A stretch of 64,000 nucleotides of DNA from Actinocrispum wychmicini (lineage in GTDB: Bacteria > Actinomycetota > Actinomycetes > Mycobacteriales > Pseudonocardiaceae): the NCBI RefSeq assembly GCF_004345645.1, contig NZ_SLWS01000003.1, positions 558,001 to 622,000 on the forward strand. The letters are read 5' to 3'. This document shows, piece after piece, positions 1 to 7,503 of the stretch; position 1 is the stretch's first letter, and every line of letters begins with the position of its first letter. The position numbers and the translations under genes are program-made. The notes beneath the pieces were generated by a model, which saw only the letters and a list, made by a program, of their open reading frames with translations, was not told where the DNA came from and ran no database searches.

Positions 1-500
1 TCGAGGTCCGGTTCACGGGCGCGCCCGTGGTGTCGTGGCACCTCGAAGACCGTGACGGGTGGATGCAACTCGTCGCCCGTGCCCGCATACGGTATGCAGC
101 ATACATTATTGGTTCTGCGCAAGGGGCGCTCGACCTTGCCGTCGCGCGATCGCAGGAACGCCACCAGTTCGGTCGACCGATCGGCACGTTCCAGGCACCG
201 GCGTTCCGGCTCGCCGAACTGGCCGCCCGGATCGAGGCCACCCGGTGGTTCGTCCGGGCGGCCGCGGCCGAGGCGGACACTGGGTCGGATTCCAGGCTCC
301 GCGCCGCGCAGGCGTTGAGCATGGCAGCCGATGTCTACGGCACGACCGTGCTGGTGGCGATGCAGGTGCACGGCGCGTACGGCCTGACCGAAGACGCCGA
401 CATCCAGCTGTACTACCGGCGAGCGCTCATCGACCGGGTGTGGCTGGGCTCGCCGGTCGAGGTACGCCGGGAGGTGTTTCCGCTGCTGCGGGACCGGTGA
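1..500 (+). CDS. Acyl-CoA dehydrogenase-like protein, C-terminal part (5' end outside window)
   Basis: The frame is open from base 3 with no stop, so the gene begins left of the window; the GTG at 27 is internal. The visible residues form the C-terminal helical domain of the acyl-CoA dehydrogenase family: QERHQFGRPIGTFQ is the helix G/FAD-contact signature and QVHGAYGLTEDADIQLYYRR the C-terminal signature. Such flavoenzymes introduce an alpha,beta double bond in acyl-CoA or acyl-carrier-protein substrates. Where short- and medium-chain members carry the catalytic Glu in an IYEGT-type motif, this protein reads VWLGS, so the classical base looks absent, although other subfamilies place it elsewhere. 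The gene converges on the DapF-like gene and overlaps its end by 74 bases. A role in building the starter or the unusual amino acid is possible but unproven. Confidence 0.85.
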   Translation, partial: EVRFTGAPVVSWHLEDRDGWMQLVARARIRYAAYIIGSAQGALDLAVARSQERHQFGRPIGTFQAPAFRLAELAARIEATRWFVRAAAAEADTGSDSRLRAAQALSMAADVYGTTVLVAMQVHGAYGLTEDADIQLYYRRALIDRVWLGSPVEVRREVFPLLRDR

Positions 501-1296
501 ACGTGCCCTCGAAGACGACCTCCGCCGGGCCGGTCAGCGTCAACGCGCCGAATGGCGGCGCGTCCCCGGCGATCCGCACCAGCAACGGCGTTCCGGAGCG
601 GGTGTGCGCGGCCACCGTACCCTCGCTGACCAGGCCCAACGACCGTGCGACCGCGACACACGCCACGGCTCCACTGCCACACGACAGCGTCTCCTCTTCG
701 TTGCCGCGCTCATACGTCCGTACCGCGAGGCCGTCGTCCCGCACCTGCGCCACGCTCACGCTGAGACCGTCCGGCGCGAAGTGCGGGTGGTAACGCACGA
801 ACCTGCCAAGCTCGTTGACGTCCAGCGCGTCGGCATCGGGCACGATCGCGACTGCATACGGTGTACCGGTGTCTACGGTATACAAATCAAGGGCTGTGTC
901 AATTTCCTTGGTGGCCAGCCGGACCGGCCCACCGATCCGGTCCGGCTCGGGTGAAGTGACCTCCACCAGACCGCCACGCGACCACGCCCGCATCGTGTGA
1001 CGACCCAGCTCCACCGTCAACGGCCCGCTTGTGCCGGTGGCGAATGCATAGTACGCCGCGCATCGGGCGCCGTTACCGCACATTTTCGCGATCGATCCAT
1101 CTGGATTGACCACGGTCACGCCCAACCGGTCCGGGCCGTCCCGGCGGAGCAGTATCAACCCGTCCGCGCCGATGCCGCTGTGCGGCCGGCACGCCCACAC
1201 GGCCAGACCGGACACGTCGTCCGGCACACCGCAGGAGTCCGTGTCCAGCAGCACGAAGTCGTTGCCGGCCGCGACCATCTTCACGAACGGCGTCAA
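427..1296 (-). CDS. Diaminopimelate epimerase-like amino acid epimerase (DapF family)
   Basis: The 289-residue protein has the two-lobed DapF fold signature. The first catalytic Cys is in MCGNGARC (Cys73) and the second in SCGSGA (Cys206), preceded by the ER of ERGNEEET. DapF racemises the alpha carbon of an amino acid with a thiol pair and no cofactor. Two substrate-contact motifs are changed: the usual GNPH reads GTPY, and the N of the NxGF/NVNF-type strand reads LSVS. Both Asn are lost, so a substrate other than diaminopimelate is likely. The start is taken as TTG at 1296, giving the normal N-terminus (FVKMVAAGNDF) and a 4-base overlap with the sulfotransferase stop. It is the last gene of the minus-strand operon. 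It may be a cluster-specific epimerase; a housekeeping dapF is less likely in this setting. Confidence 0.85.
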   Translation of the reverse strand: MTPFVKMVAAGNDFVLLDTDSCGVPDDVSGLAVWACRPHSGIGADGLILLRRDGPDRLGVTVVNPDGSIAKMCGNGARCAAYYAFATGTSGPLTVELGRHTMRAWSRGGLVEVTSPEPDRIGGPVRLATKEIDTALDLYTVDTGTPYAVAIVPDADALDVNELGRFVRYHPHFAPDGLSVSVAQVRDDGLAVRTYERGNEEETLSCGSGAVACVAVARSLGLVSEGTVAAHTRSGTPLLVRIAGDAPPFGALTLTGPAEVVFEGTFTGPAAAETPPGVPRPASPATPGR

Positions 1297-1997
1297 CTGT
1301 GCGCCACCAGTCGCTCGTAGAACGGCAGGTGGTGCTCGTAAAATCCGCGCAGCACAGGGTTGTTGTCCACGGTGTCGACGTATTCGTTGCGTCGGTCATG
1401 GAAACCGTTGCTGCGGCTGACATCCGCGTGCCAGTCCTGATGCCGTTCCCACTCCGGCCGGTGCCCCGGCCGCCACTGCAACGCCTCCGCCTTGAACGGC
1501 AGCCCGACGTGGTCGCAGTACGCCCGGACCACCTGCTCGGCGTCGGTCACCAGCGACTCCGCGCGCAGCACGAACGGTTCCCGCCCGGACGCGGCCCGGA
1601 CCAGCTCGAACAGCTCGTACAGCCGCTCGTAGCCGATCTCCGGGCTGGTGACCGTGTTCTTCATGGCGTAGTGCGAGGCGATCGTCTGCCGCGGGTCGCG
1701 CACGATGAACGTGTGCGTCAGCTCGGCCAGCTCGTCGGGGTGGTCGAAGAGGTACTGGTAGGGGTAGTCGAGGACCTCCTTGACGAACACGTGCTGGGTA
1801 CGCCCCAGCGAGACCAGCCGGGCCAGCAGGTCGTGCTCGTCGCGCACCACGATGTCGCCCGGTAGCTTGGCCTCGCCGGTCTCGGTCAGGTGCAGCAACG
1901 GCTCGTGCACCGTCGACACGTCACCGCGTTCGGCCATCATCCGCAGGAAAGCCGTTGACGCGGAACGGGAATGCGCCCACAGGACGATCGCGCTCAT
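1293..1997 (-). CDS. PAPS-dependent sulfotransferase family protein
   Basis: This 234-residue soluble protein starts MSAIVLWAHSRSASTAF. That segment is the 5'-phosphosulfate-binding strand-loop-helix (HSRSxST) of PAPS sulfotransferases, and FIVRDPRQTIASHYAMK supplies the Arg/Ser of the 3'-phosphate-binding motif. It would transfer a sulfonate group to a hydroxyl (or amine). The start at 1997 overlaps the stop of the aldo/keto reductase as ATGA, so the two are translationally coupled and the longer upstream reading is an out-of-gene extension. It is free-standing, not a PKS domain, and follows a carboxyl-reducing A-PCP-R protein and an aldo/keto reductase. The alcohol made by those enzymes is an obvious candidate acceptor. 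Either a sulfated product or an activated leaving group is possible. Confidence 0.85.
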   Translation of the reverse strand: MSAIVLWAHSRSASTAFLRMMAERGDVSTVHEPLLHLTETGEAKLPGDIVVRDEHDLLARLVSLGRTQHVFVKEVLDYPYQYLFDHPDELAELTHTFIVRDPRQTIASHYAMKNTVTSPEIGYERLYELFELVRAASGREPFVLRAESLVTDAEQVVRAYCDHVGLPFKAEALQWRPGHRPEWERHQDWHADVSRSNGFHDRRNEYVDTVDNNPVLRGFYEHHLPFYERLVAHS

Positions 1998-2977
1998 CCC
2001 GACCACCACGCCGGCTGACGGTCCCAGCGATGCGCCCGCAACCGGTCCGTCAACTCCGCCGGCAGCGGGAAGCCGTCGCTGACGCCGAGGTTCGCGTTGA
2101 CGTGGTCCAGGGTGCGCATGCCGGGGATGACCGTGCTCACCGCCGGATGCGCCAGGACGAACCGCAACGCCAGCTCCGGCAACGGCATGTCGGCCGGCAC
2201 GTCGGGCCGCAGCCGTTCGAGGTGTTCGACACTTGGTCCGAGGTTCTCCGGGCCGAAGTACGTCGACCGCCAGTCCGCGTCCGGCCAGGAGCTGTCCAGG
2301 GACAACGCGCCGGTCAGCGTGCCCTCGTCGAACGGCACTCGGGCGATGATGCCGATGTCGTCCCGGATGGCGCGGGCGAACAGCTCGTCCTCGGGTGCCT
2401 GGTCGAAGATGTTGTATATCACCTGGATCACGTCGACCAGGCCAGTGTCCAGGGCGCGCAGGCAGTTGGCCGGCTCCCACCGGTTCACGCTGATCCCGAC
2501 CGCTTCGACCAGCCCGTCGTCCTTGAGGCCGCCGAGGGTGTCCTGCCAGCTCGGGTCGTCGGCCCAGCGGTCCTCCCAGACGTGCAGCTGCAGCAGGTCG
2601 ATCCGGTCCACCCCGAGGTTCTTCATGCTCTGTCGGGTGCGGTCGACCAGGTGGTCCGGCGGGAACACGTCGGCCAGCGGGTCGGTCGGCCCCGGCGGCC
2701 ATGCCATGTTCTTCGGCGCCACCTTGGTGGCCACGTACAGCTTGCGGTCCGGATGCCGGCGCAGCAGGGCGCCCAGCATCTGTTCGCTGATCCCGCGGCC
2801 GTACGCCCATGCGGTGTCGAAGAAGTTGCAGCCCTGCTCGACCGCCAGGTCCAGGCAGGCGGGCGCCAGGTCGTGGTCCTCGCCGGTGAAGCCGCCCGGC
2901 CCGCCGGCAATGCCCCACATGCCGTAGCCGACCTCGCTGACCTGCCAGCCGAGCCGACCCAACGTGCGGTACCGCAT
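1994..2977 (-). CDS. Aldo/keto reductase
   Basis: This is a 327-residue (alpha/beta)8 NADPH-dependent reductase. The AKR tetrad is readable: Asp and Tyr in FFDTAWAYGRG, Lys in YVATKVAPKN, and His in LLQLHVWED. The C-terminal region (VSTVIPGMRTLDHV...NL) is the usual cofactor-binding part. ATG at 2977 is preferred over TTG at 2980 because AAGGAGGG lies just upstream. The gene follows the A-PCP-R protein by 19 bases and overlaps the sulfotransferase start. In this context it most likely reduces the aldehyde released by the reductase domain to an alcohol, although a ketone substrate is also possible. Soluble and cytoplasmic, with no oddities. Confidence 0.9.
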   Translation of the reverse strand: MRYRTLGRLGWQVSEVGYGMWGIAGGPGGFTGEDHDLAPACLDLAVEQGCNFFDTAWAYGRGISEQMLGALLRRHPDRKLYVATKVAPKNMAWPPGPTDPLADVFPPDHLVDRTRQSMKNLGVDRIDLLQLHVWEDRWADDPSWQDTLGGLKDDGLVEAVGISVNRWEPANCLRALDTGLVDVIQVIYNIFDQAPEDELFARAIRDDIGIIARVPFDEGTLTGALSLDSSWPDADWRSTYFGPENLGPSVEHLERLRPDVPADMPLPELALRFVLAHPAVSTVIPGMRTLDHVNANLGVSDGFPLPAELTDRLRAHRWDRQPAWWSG

Positions 2978-2996
2978 CAACGCCCTCCTTGTATGG

Positions 2997-5990
2997 TCAT
3001 GCCAGCACTGTCCGGCCGGCCAGGTACCGGCGGTACGCGGTGATCGACGGGTCGAGCGACTCGTGCCCGAGTTCCCAACCGCGTTGCGCCGCTTCGGCCT
3101 GTGTGCCGTCGTACCTGGTCACGTTGTCCGTCAACACCTCGCTGAACACCGCGCGCAACTCGGTTTCGGTCAGCTCACCGGGCTTCGGCAGGAACGCCGC
3201 CAGCAGGCCGGGCTCCCGGTCCTGCGTGTCGGCCAACGCCGCCAGGAAATCGGTGCAGGACACCGTGGTCAGGCCGGGGAGCAGCCGGGTGAAGTCGACC
3301 CGGTCCGAGTGGCGGATGTTCAGCGTCGCTCCCCACGTCGTGGGGTCCAGCGCCGCGGCGACCAGGCGCCGGGCGGCGTAGTCCACGGGTGTGTAGTCGG
3401 ACCAGATGTCCACGTCCGGCACGACTCCCATGCGGTGGAACGCCGTCAGCAGCAAGTGGCTCAACGCGGAGGTGTTCGGGATGCCGTTGTCCGCGGGCAT
3501 GACCTCGCCGAGCCGCAGGACGGTCACCAGCGCGCCACGCTGCCTGGCCAACGCGAGACGGCGTTCGATGACCCACTTGGACCGGTTGTAGCCACCCGGC
3601 GGCGCGTCGACCGTGACCACGTCGACGTCCTCGGCCAGCGGTGTGGCTCGGTCGGTGGCCGACTGCAACGCGGCCAATGTGGATACATAATGCAACGGCG
3701 CCGGCCGTCCGCTCATCGCCAGCCGCAGCACCTCGGTGGTGCCCAGCACGTTCGCGCGGCGATGGGCCCGGTAGTCGTACAGGAAGTTGACCAGGGCCGC
3801 GCTGTGCATGATCAGGTCACAGTCCTCGGCGAGCCGGTCCCAGACCGGGTCGGCCAGGGCCAGCCGGGGCAGGGCCAGGTCGGCGGCGAACCCGGTCAGC
3901 CGGTCGGCGAACGCCGGATCCCACCAGCCGCGGCCGGCGAGCACGTCAACCACCCGGCGGGTGGCCCGGTCGTCGTCGCCGGCGCGGGCCAAGCACACCA
4001 GCCGCAGGTCCGTGCCGGCCAGGATATCGTATGCGATTCGGGCACCGACGAACCCGGTGGCGCCGGTCAGCAACACCGTGCGGGGCGGTTCACGGGTTGC
4101 CGTGGTGATCGGCATGTCGGGTTCGGACCTGGCGTCCGCGGTCATCAGGTCCTCCTCGGACCGGACGATCGTGTCATCGGCCTGATAGGTCCGGACCACG
4201 AGGGCGAGCCGTTCCGCGGTCGGATGGTCGAACAGGTCCTGCGCGCAGACCTCCTGCACACCGAACTCGGCCCGAATCGTGTTAACGACTGTTAACGCCT
4301 TGAGGGAGTCGCCGCCGGCGTCCATGAAGTGGTCCGTGGCCGACAGGTCCGGCCGGCGCAACGCGGACCGCATCGACTGCAGCACCCGGGCATCGAGATC
4401 CGTGGCGGACTCGTCGTCCCTGAGCCGGTCGGCGTCCAGGGCCAGCCGCTTGTCGAGCAATACGGCCAGCTCGTCCCGGTCGGCCTTGGCGTTGTCGTTC
4501 ACCGGGATGGAGACCAGGAAGAAGTAACGCGCGGGCATGCTGGTGCGCGGCAGCGACCGGCTCAGGTGTGCGCGCAGCTTGTCTTCAGTCGGCTGTATAC
4601 CGCATGCCACGAATAACGCGAGCGACTTCTCACCATCCTCGTCGGCCACCAGCACCTCGGCCTGGCGCACACCCGGACAGGACTCGGCGACCGCCTTGAT
4701 CTCGTCGAGTTCGATCCGCATGCCGCCGATCTTCACCTGGAAGTCCTTGCGGCCGCCGTAGAACAGCCTGCCGTGCGCGTCCATCCGCCCGAGGTCACCG
4801 GTGAGGTACACGCGGTCGCCTGGAATCTCCGGACGCAACGGGTTCGGCACGAACGCGCGCGCGGTCGCCCCGGCGGCGTGCACGTATCCGGCGCCGACAC
4901 AGGCACCGCCGATCATGATCTCGCCCAGGTCGCCGATGGGAACGGGCCGTAGATCGTCGTCCACGATGGCGGCGTGGCAGTTGTCGATCGGCCGGCCGAG
5001 CGGCACGAGATCGCCGTCGGCGTCGCTCATCGGATGAAACGCCATCCCGATCGCGGTCTCGGTTGGACCGTAACCGTTGGTCACCTTCAGGTCCGGCAAC
5101 AGCGTGGTCAACGTCCGCACGGCCCGTAAGTTGACCGGCTCGCTGCCCACGATCAGCCAGCGTAGCGAGGACAACCGCGGCAGCAGCTCGGGCTCGCCCT
5201 GCACAAGCGTGACCAACGCGTTGAAGATGCTGGACACGAAGTCCGACGCGGTCACCCGGTGCTCGGCGATGAGGTCGACGGTCCGGTGCAGGTCCAGGAA
5301 CTCCCGGTGGGCCGGCAGGATCACGTGCCCGCCCCCGGTCAACGGCCACAACAGCTGCCACAGTGACGAGTCGAACGTGTGCTTGCTGTTCTGCAGGACC
5401 ACTTCGTCGCCGGTGGCGCGGAAGTAGCGGGTCATGAACCGGAACCGGTTGGCGAGGCCGCCGTGCGTGTTCACCGCGCACTTCGGCGTGCCGGTCGTGC
5501 CGGAGGTGAAGATCCCGTACGCGGGTTCGTCCGGTCCCATCGCGAGCGGCGGCCGACGGGCCAGAGGGATGCGACGGACGTCGACCTCGAACGGCCTGCC
5601 GTGGTGGCCATCGGGCGGCGCAGTCGGCCCGTGCAGCACGATCGGACACGTCAGGACATCCAGGGCAGCGAGGACACGCTGGACCGGCCACAAGGGATCC
5701 AGTGGCACGAAGGCCGCGCCGAGCTTCATCAGCGCCAGGCACGCGACCGGCAGCTCCAGGCTGTTGACCATGAGCACCGGCACCAGGTCGCCCCGGCGGA
5801 CACCGGCCGCGGCCAACTTGCCGGCGAGCCCACCGGCCAGCTCGTCCAGCTTCCGGTACGTGAGGGTGTTGTGGTGGCAGGTGATCGCGGGACGGTCGGG
5901 TGTGGCGAGTGCCTGGCGCGCGATCAGCTCGGACACCGGGACGTACGGGGTGTCGTCCGGATCTCCCGCGCTCACCGACGGTGTACTCAT
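2997..5990 (-). CDS. NRPS-like adenylation-PCP-thioester reductase (A-T-R)
   Basis: This 997-residue protein has three domains. Adenylation, about 1-545: FTSGTTGTPK is the A3 core, NGYGPTE the A5 core, YLTGDLGR the A7 core, and the terminal Lys sits in NDNAKADR. Carrier protein: MDAGGDSLKAL with the phosphopantetheine Ser at 562. NAD(P)H reductase, about 640-997: GATGFVGARI nucleotide loop and YNRSKW with catalytic Tyr801 and Lys805. The family activates a carboxylic or amino acid, holds it as a thioester and releases an aldehyde or alcohol. By-eye pocket residues (D-S-W, then Asp at the fourth position) match no code I recognise. The start has AGGAG seven bases upstream and lies 9 bases after the PLP gene stop. 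The gene carries a TTA codon at 4293-4295. No condensation domain is present, so it acts on a free acid and supplies a building block rather than extending the chain. Confidence 0.93.
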   Translation of the reverse strand: MSTPSVSAGDPDDTPYVPVSELIARQALATPDRPAITCHHNTLTYRKLDELAGGLAGKLAAAGVRRGDLVPVLMVNSLELPVACLALMKLGAAFVPLDPLWPVQRVLAALDVLTCPIVLHGPTAPPDGHHGRPFEVDVRRIPLARRPPLAMGPDEPAYGIFTSGTTGTPKCAVNTHGGLANRFRFMTRYFRATGDEVVLQNSKHTFDSSLWQLLWPLTGGGHVILPAHREFLDLHRTVDLIAEHRVTASDFVSSIFNALVTLVQGEPELLPRLSSLRWLIVGSEPVNLRAVRTLTTLLPDLKVTNGYGPTETAIGMAFHPMSDADGDLVPLGRPIDNCHAAIVDDDLRPVPIGDLGEIMIGGACVGAGYVHAAGATARAFVPNPLRPEIPGDRVYLTGDLGRMDAHGRLFYGGRKDFQVKIGGMRIELDEIKAVAESCPGVRQAEVLVADEDGEKSLALFVACGIQPTEDKLRAHLSRSLPRTSMPARYFFLVSIPVNDNAKADRDELAVLLDKRLALDADRLRDDESATDLDARVLQSMRSALRRPDLSATDHFMDAGGDSLKALTVVNTIRAEFGVQEVCAQDLFDHPTAERLALVVRTYQADDTIVRSEEDLMTADARSEPDMPITTATREPPRTVLLTGATGFVGARIAYDILAGTDLRLVCLARAGDDDRATRRVVDVLAGRGWWDPAFADRLTGFAADLALPRLALADPVWDRLAEDCDLIMHSAALVNFLYDYRAHRRANVLGTTEVLRLAMSGRPAPLHYVSTLAALQSATDRATPLAEDVDVVTVDAPPGGYNRSKWVIERRLALARQRGALVTVLRLGEVMPADNGIPNTSALSHLLLTAFHRMGVVPDVDIWSDYTPVDYAARRLVAAALDPTTWGATLNIRHSDRVDFTRLLPGLTTVSCTDFLAALADTQDREPGLLAAFLPKPGELTETELRAVFSEVLTDNVTRYDGTQAEAAQRGWELGHESLDPSITAYRRYLAGRTVLA

Positions 5991-5999
5991 CGGATCTCC

Positions 6000-7151
6000 T
6001 CAGCGCAGCGCGTTGTCCAGGTCGTCGATGACGTCGGCCACGTCGTCGGTGTAGCCGAGGGCGAGCCGGATCGTGCCGCGGGGGACACCGATGGTCGCCA
6101 GCCCCGCGTCGTCGTACTCGAAGTAGGTGAAGAACGTGCTCTGCTCGACCAGGGTCTGCGGCGCGCCGAAGTTGGACGCCATGAACGGCACCTTGAGCCG
6201 GTCGACCACTTCGGCGGTCTCGGCCTCGGTCCGGTCGAGTTCGAACGTGACCACGCCGCCGTGCCCGTTGAGATACTGCTGGCCCAGCTTGAAATGCGGA
6301 TGGCTCGGCAACCCGGTGTAGTAGACCCGGCTGACCTTCGGATGCGCGTCCAGGTGCAGGGCGACCGCCATCGCCTGGGCGTTCACCCGTTCCATCCGCA
6401 ACTGGAGGGTGTAGAGGCTGCGCCGCAGCAGCGCGGCCACGTGACCATCGGTGACCGGCCCGGTGGTGTCGCGGTACCAGCGGATCTGTTCGATCAGGTC
6501 GGCCCGGCCGGACAGCACACCGGCGACGATGTCACCGTGGCCGCCGAGGTACTTGGTGGCGCTGAACAGGGCGAGGTCGGCGCCCCAGCGCAGGGCGTGG
6601 AAGTTCGGCGGCGGCGAGAACGAGCTGTCCAGGGTGACGATCACGTCCGGACCGAGCACGTCCCGGACCTGCGCCACGTCGATCAGATACATATGCGGCG
6701 ATGACGGCATCTCCAGGTGCACGAGCCGAACCTGGTCGCGCAGCCGCCGCACGCCGGCGCAGAACATATCGGGGTCACGGATCGAGATCTCGTGGACGAT
6801 GATGTCGAATTTCTTGAGGATCTCGTGGAAAACGTTGCGTACCTGCCGGTAGGACTCGGCGGCGAGAACCACGTGGTCACCGGGCTTCAACAACGCGAGG
6901 AACGTCGTGCTGTGCGCGGCCATACCGGACGAGAACAATAACGACGATTCGGCCGAGTTCAGTTCGCTGAGCTGAGATTCCACCTCGAGCCATGTGGGGT
7001 TGCTGTAGCGTCCGTACCGACCGGCCGCAGTGGACCGCTCGTGCAGGCCGGCGCGCACGTGGTCGGAGTCGTCGAAATAATAGGAGGCGCTCTGGTAGGT
7101 CGGTGGTTCAACGCTGTTCAGATATAACTCCCGACCGCGTCGCCTGGTCAT
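6000..7151 (-). CDS. Cystathionine gamma-synthase/lyase-like PLP enzyme
   Basis: A 383-residue fold-type I PLP enzyme of the Cys/Met metabolism family. Family landmarks are YGRYSNPT near the N-terminus, LFSSGMAA (phosphate loop), Asp of VTLDSSFSPP (pyridine nitrogen), the Schiff-base Lys in SATKYLGGHGD, and the C-terminal carboxylate-binding Arg in GTIRLALGYTD. Housekeeping enzymes usually read GHSD after the Lys; here it is GHGD. Members catalyse gamma-replacement or elimination on O-activated homoserine, and specialised ones couple a vinylglycine-type intermediate with carbon nucleophiles. ATG at 7151 is preferred because family homology begins just after it; a GTG at 7253 would add 34 unconvincing residues. 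Codon 9 is TTA (7125-7127). It is the first gene of the minus-strand operon, next to the A-PCP-reductase gene, so it probably makes an unusual amino acid from an aldehyde or thiol. Confidence 0.88.
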   Translation of the reverse strand: MTRRRGRELYLNSVEPPTYQSASYYFDDSDHVRAGLHERSTAAGRYGRYSNPTWLEVESQLSELNSAESSLLFSSGMAAHSTTFLALLKPGDHVVLAAESYRQVRNVFHEILKKFDIIVHEISIRDPDMFCAGVRRLRDQVRLVHLEMPSSPHMYLIDVAQVRDVLGPDVIVTLDSSFSPPPNFHALRWGADLALFSATKYLGGHGDIVAGVLSGRADLIEQIRWYRDTTGPVTDGHVAALLRRSLYTLQLRMERVNAQAMAVALHLDAHPKVSRVYYTGLPSHPHFKLGQQYLNGHGGVVTFELDRTEAETAEVVDRLKVPFMASNFGAPQTLVEQSTFFTYFEYDDAGLATIGVPRGTIRLALGYTDDVADVIDDLDNALR

Positions 7152-7503
7152 CGTGCAGTGGCCCCCGCTCTGGCCGAAATGGATTGGATGCGCGCCCCAT
7201 TGCCACCTCGTGACGTGTCCATAAACGACCGTCAAAGCATATCGATCCGGCACAGTCCTCGGTGGCCAGATCTTGAGTCTAGCTCGTCGTCGACCATATT
7301 GGCAGGAAACTTTTTGTGACTTTGTTTGCCTTTTGCCGGATGGCGTTCCGCCATTCTAGTGAATTGATCTTTTCGGTGGCCGCGGTCCGGTGGCCGACCG
7401 GCCCGGCTCGGCCGCACTACCGAAGCCCTATCTCAGGCCCACCGATCCGCTACGCCCGCGCCCTAGCGTGACTGGTGCGTCACAGACTCCCAGGGAGGGC
7501 TTG
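7152..7503. promoter_or_regulatory. Divergent intergenic control region between the two biosynthetic operons
   Basis: These 352 bases hold no convincing gene and separate the minus-strand building-block operon from the plus-strand P450-to-PKS operon. The part around 7215-7375 is clearly more AT-rich than its surroundings. It contains T-tracts, a tandem ACTTT pair starting at 7309 and 7319 (10-base period), and the inverted repeat listed at 7340-7354. It probably carries both promoters and regulator sites, perhaps for the SARP at 49541, whose class binds short direct repeats upstream of the -10 region. I could not assign -35/-10 boxes with confidence. Confidence 0.55.
7340..7354. promoter_or_regulatory. 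Inverted repeat in the divergent promoter region (operator candidate)
   Basis: A perfect 6-base dyad, ATGGCG-TTC-CGCCAT, lies in the AT-rich centre of the divergent intergenic region. Its position suggests a binding site for a dimeric regulator; no cognate regulator can be named. Confidence 0.4.

Noticed and set aside
2964-4295. Long plus-strand frame opposite the A-PCP-reductase gene
   Set aside because: Arg/Gln/Pro-rich shadow typical of high-GC antisense frames; the minus strand carries clear reductase and carrier motifs.
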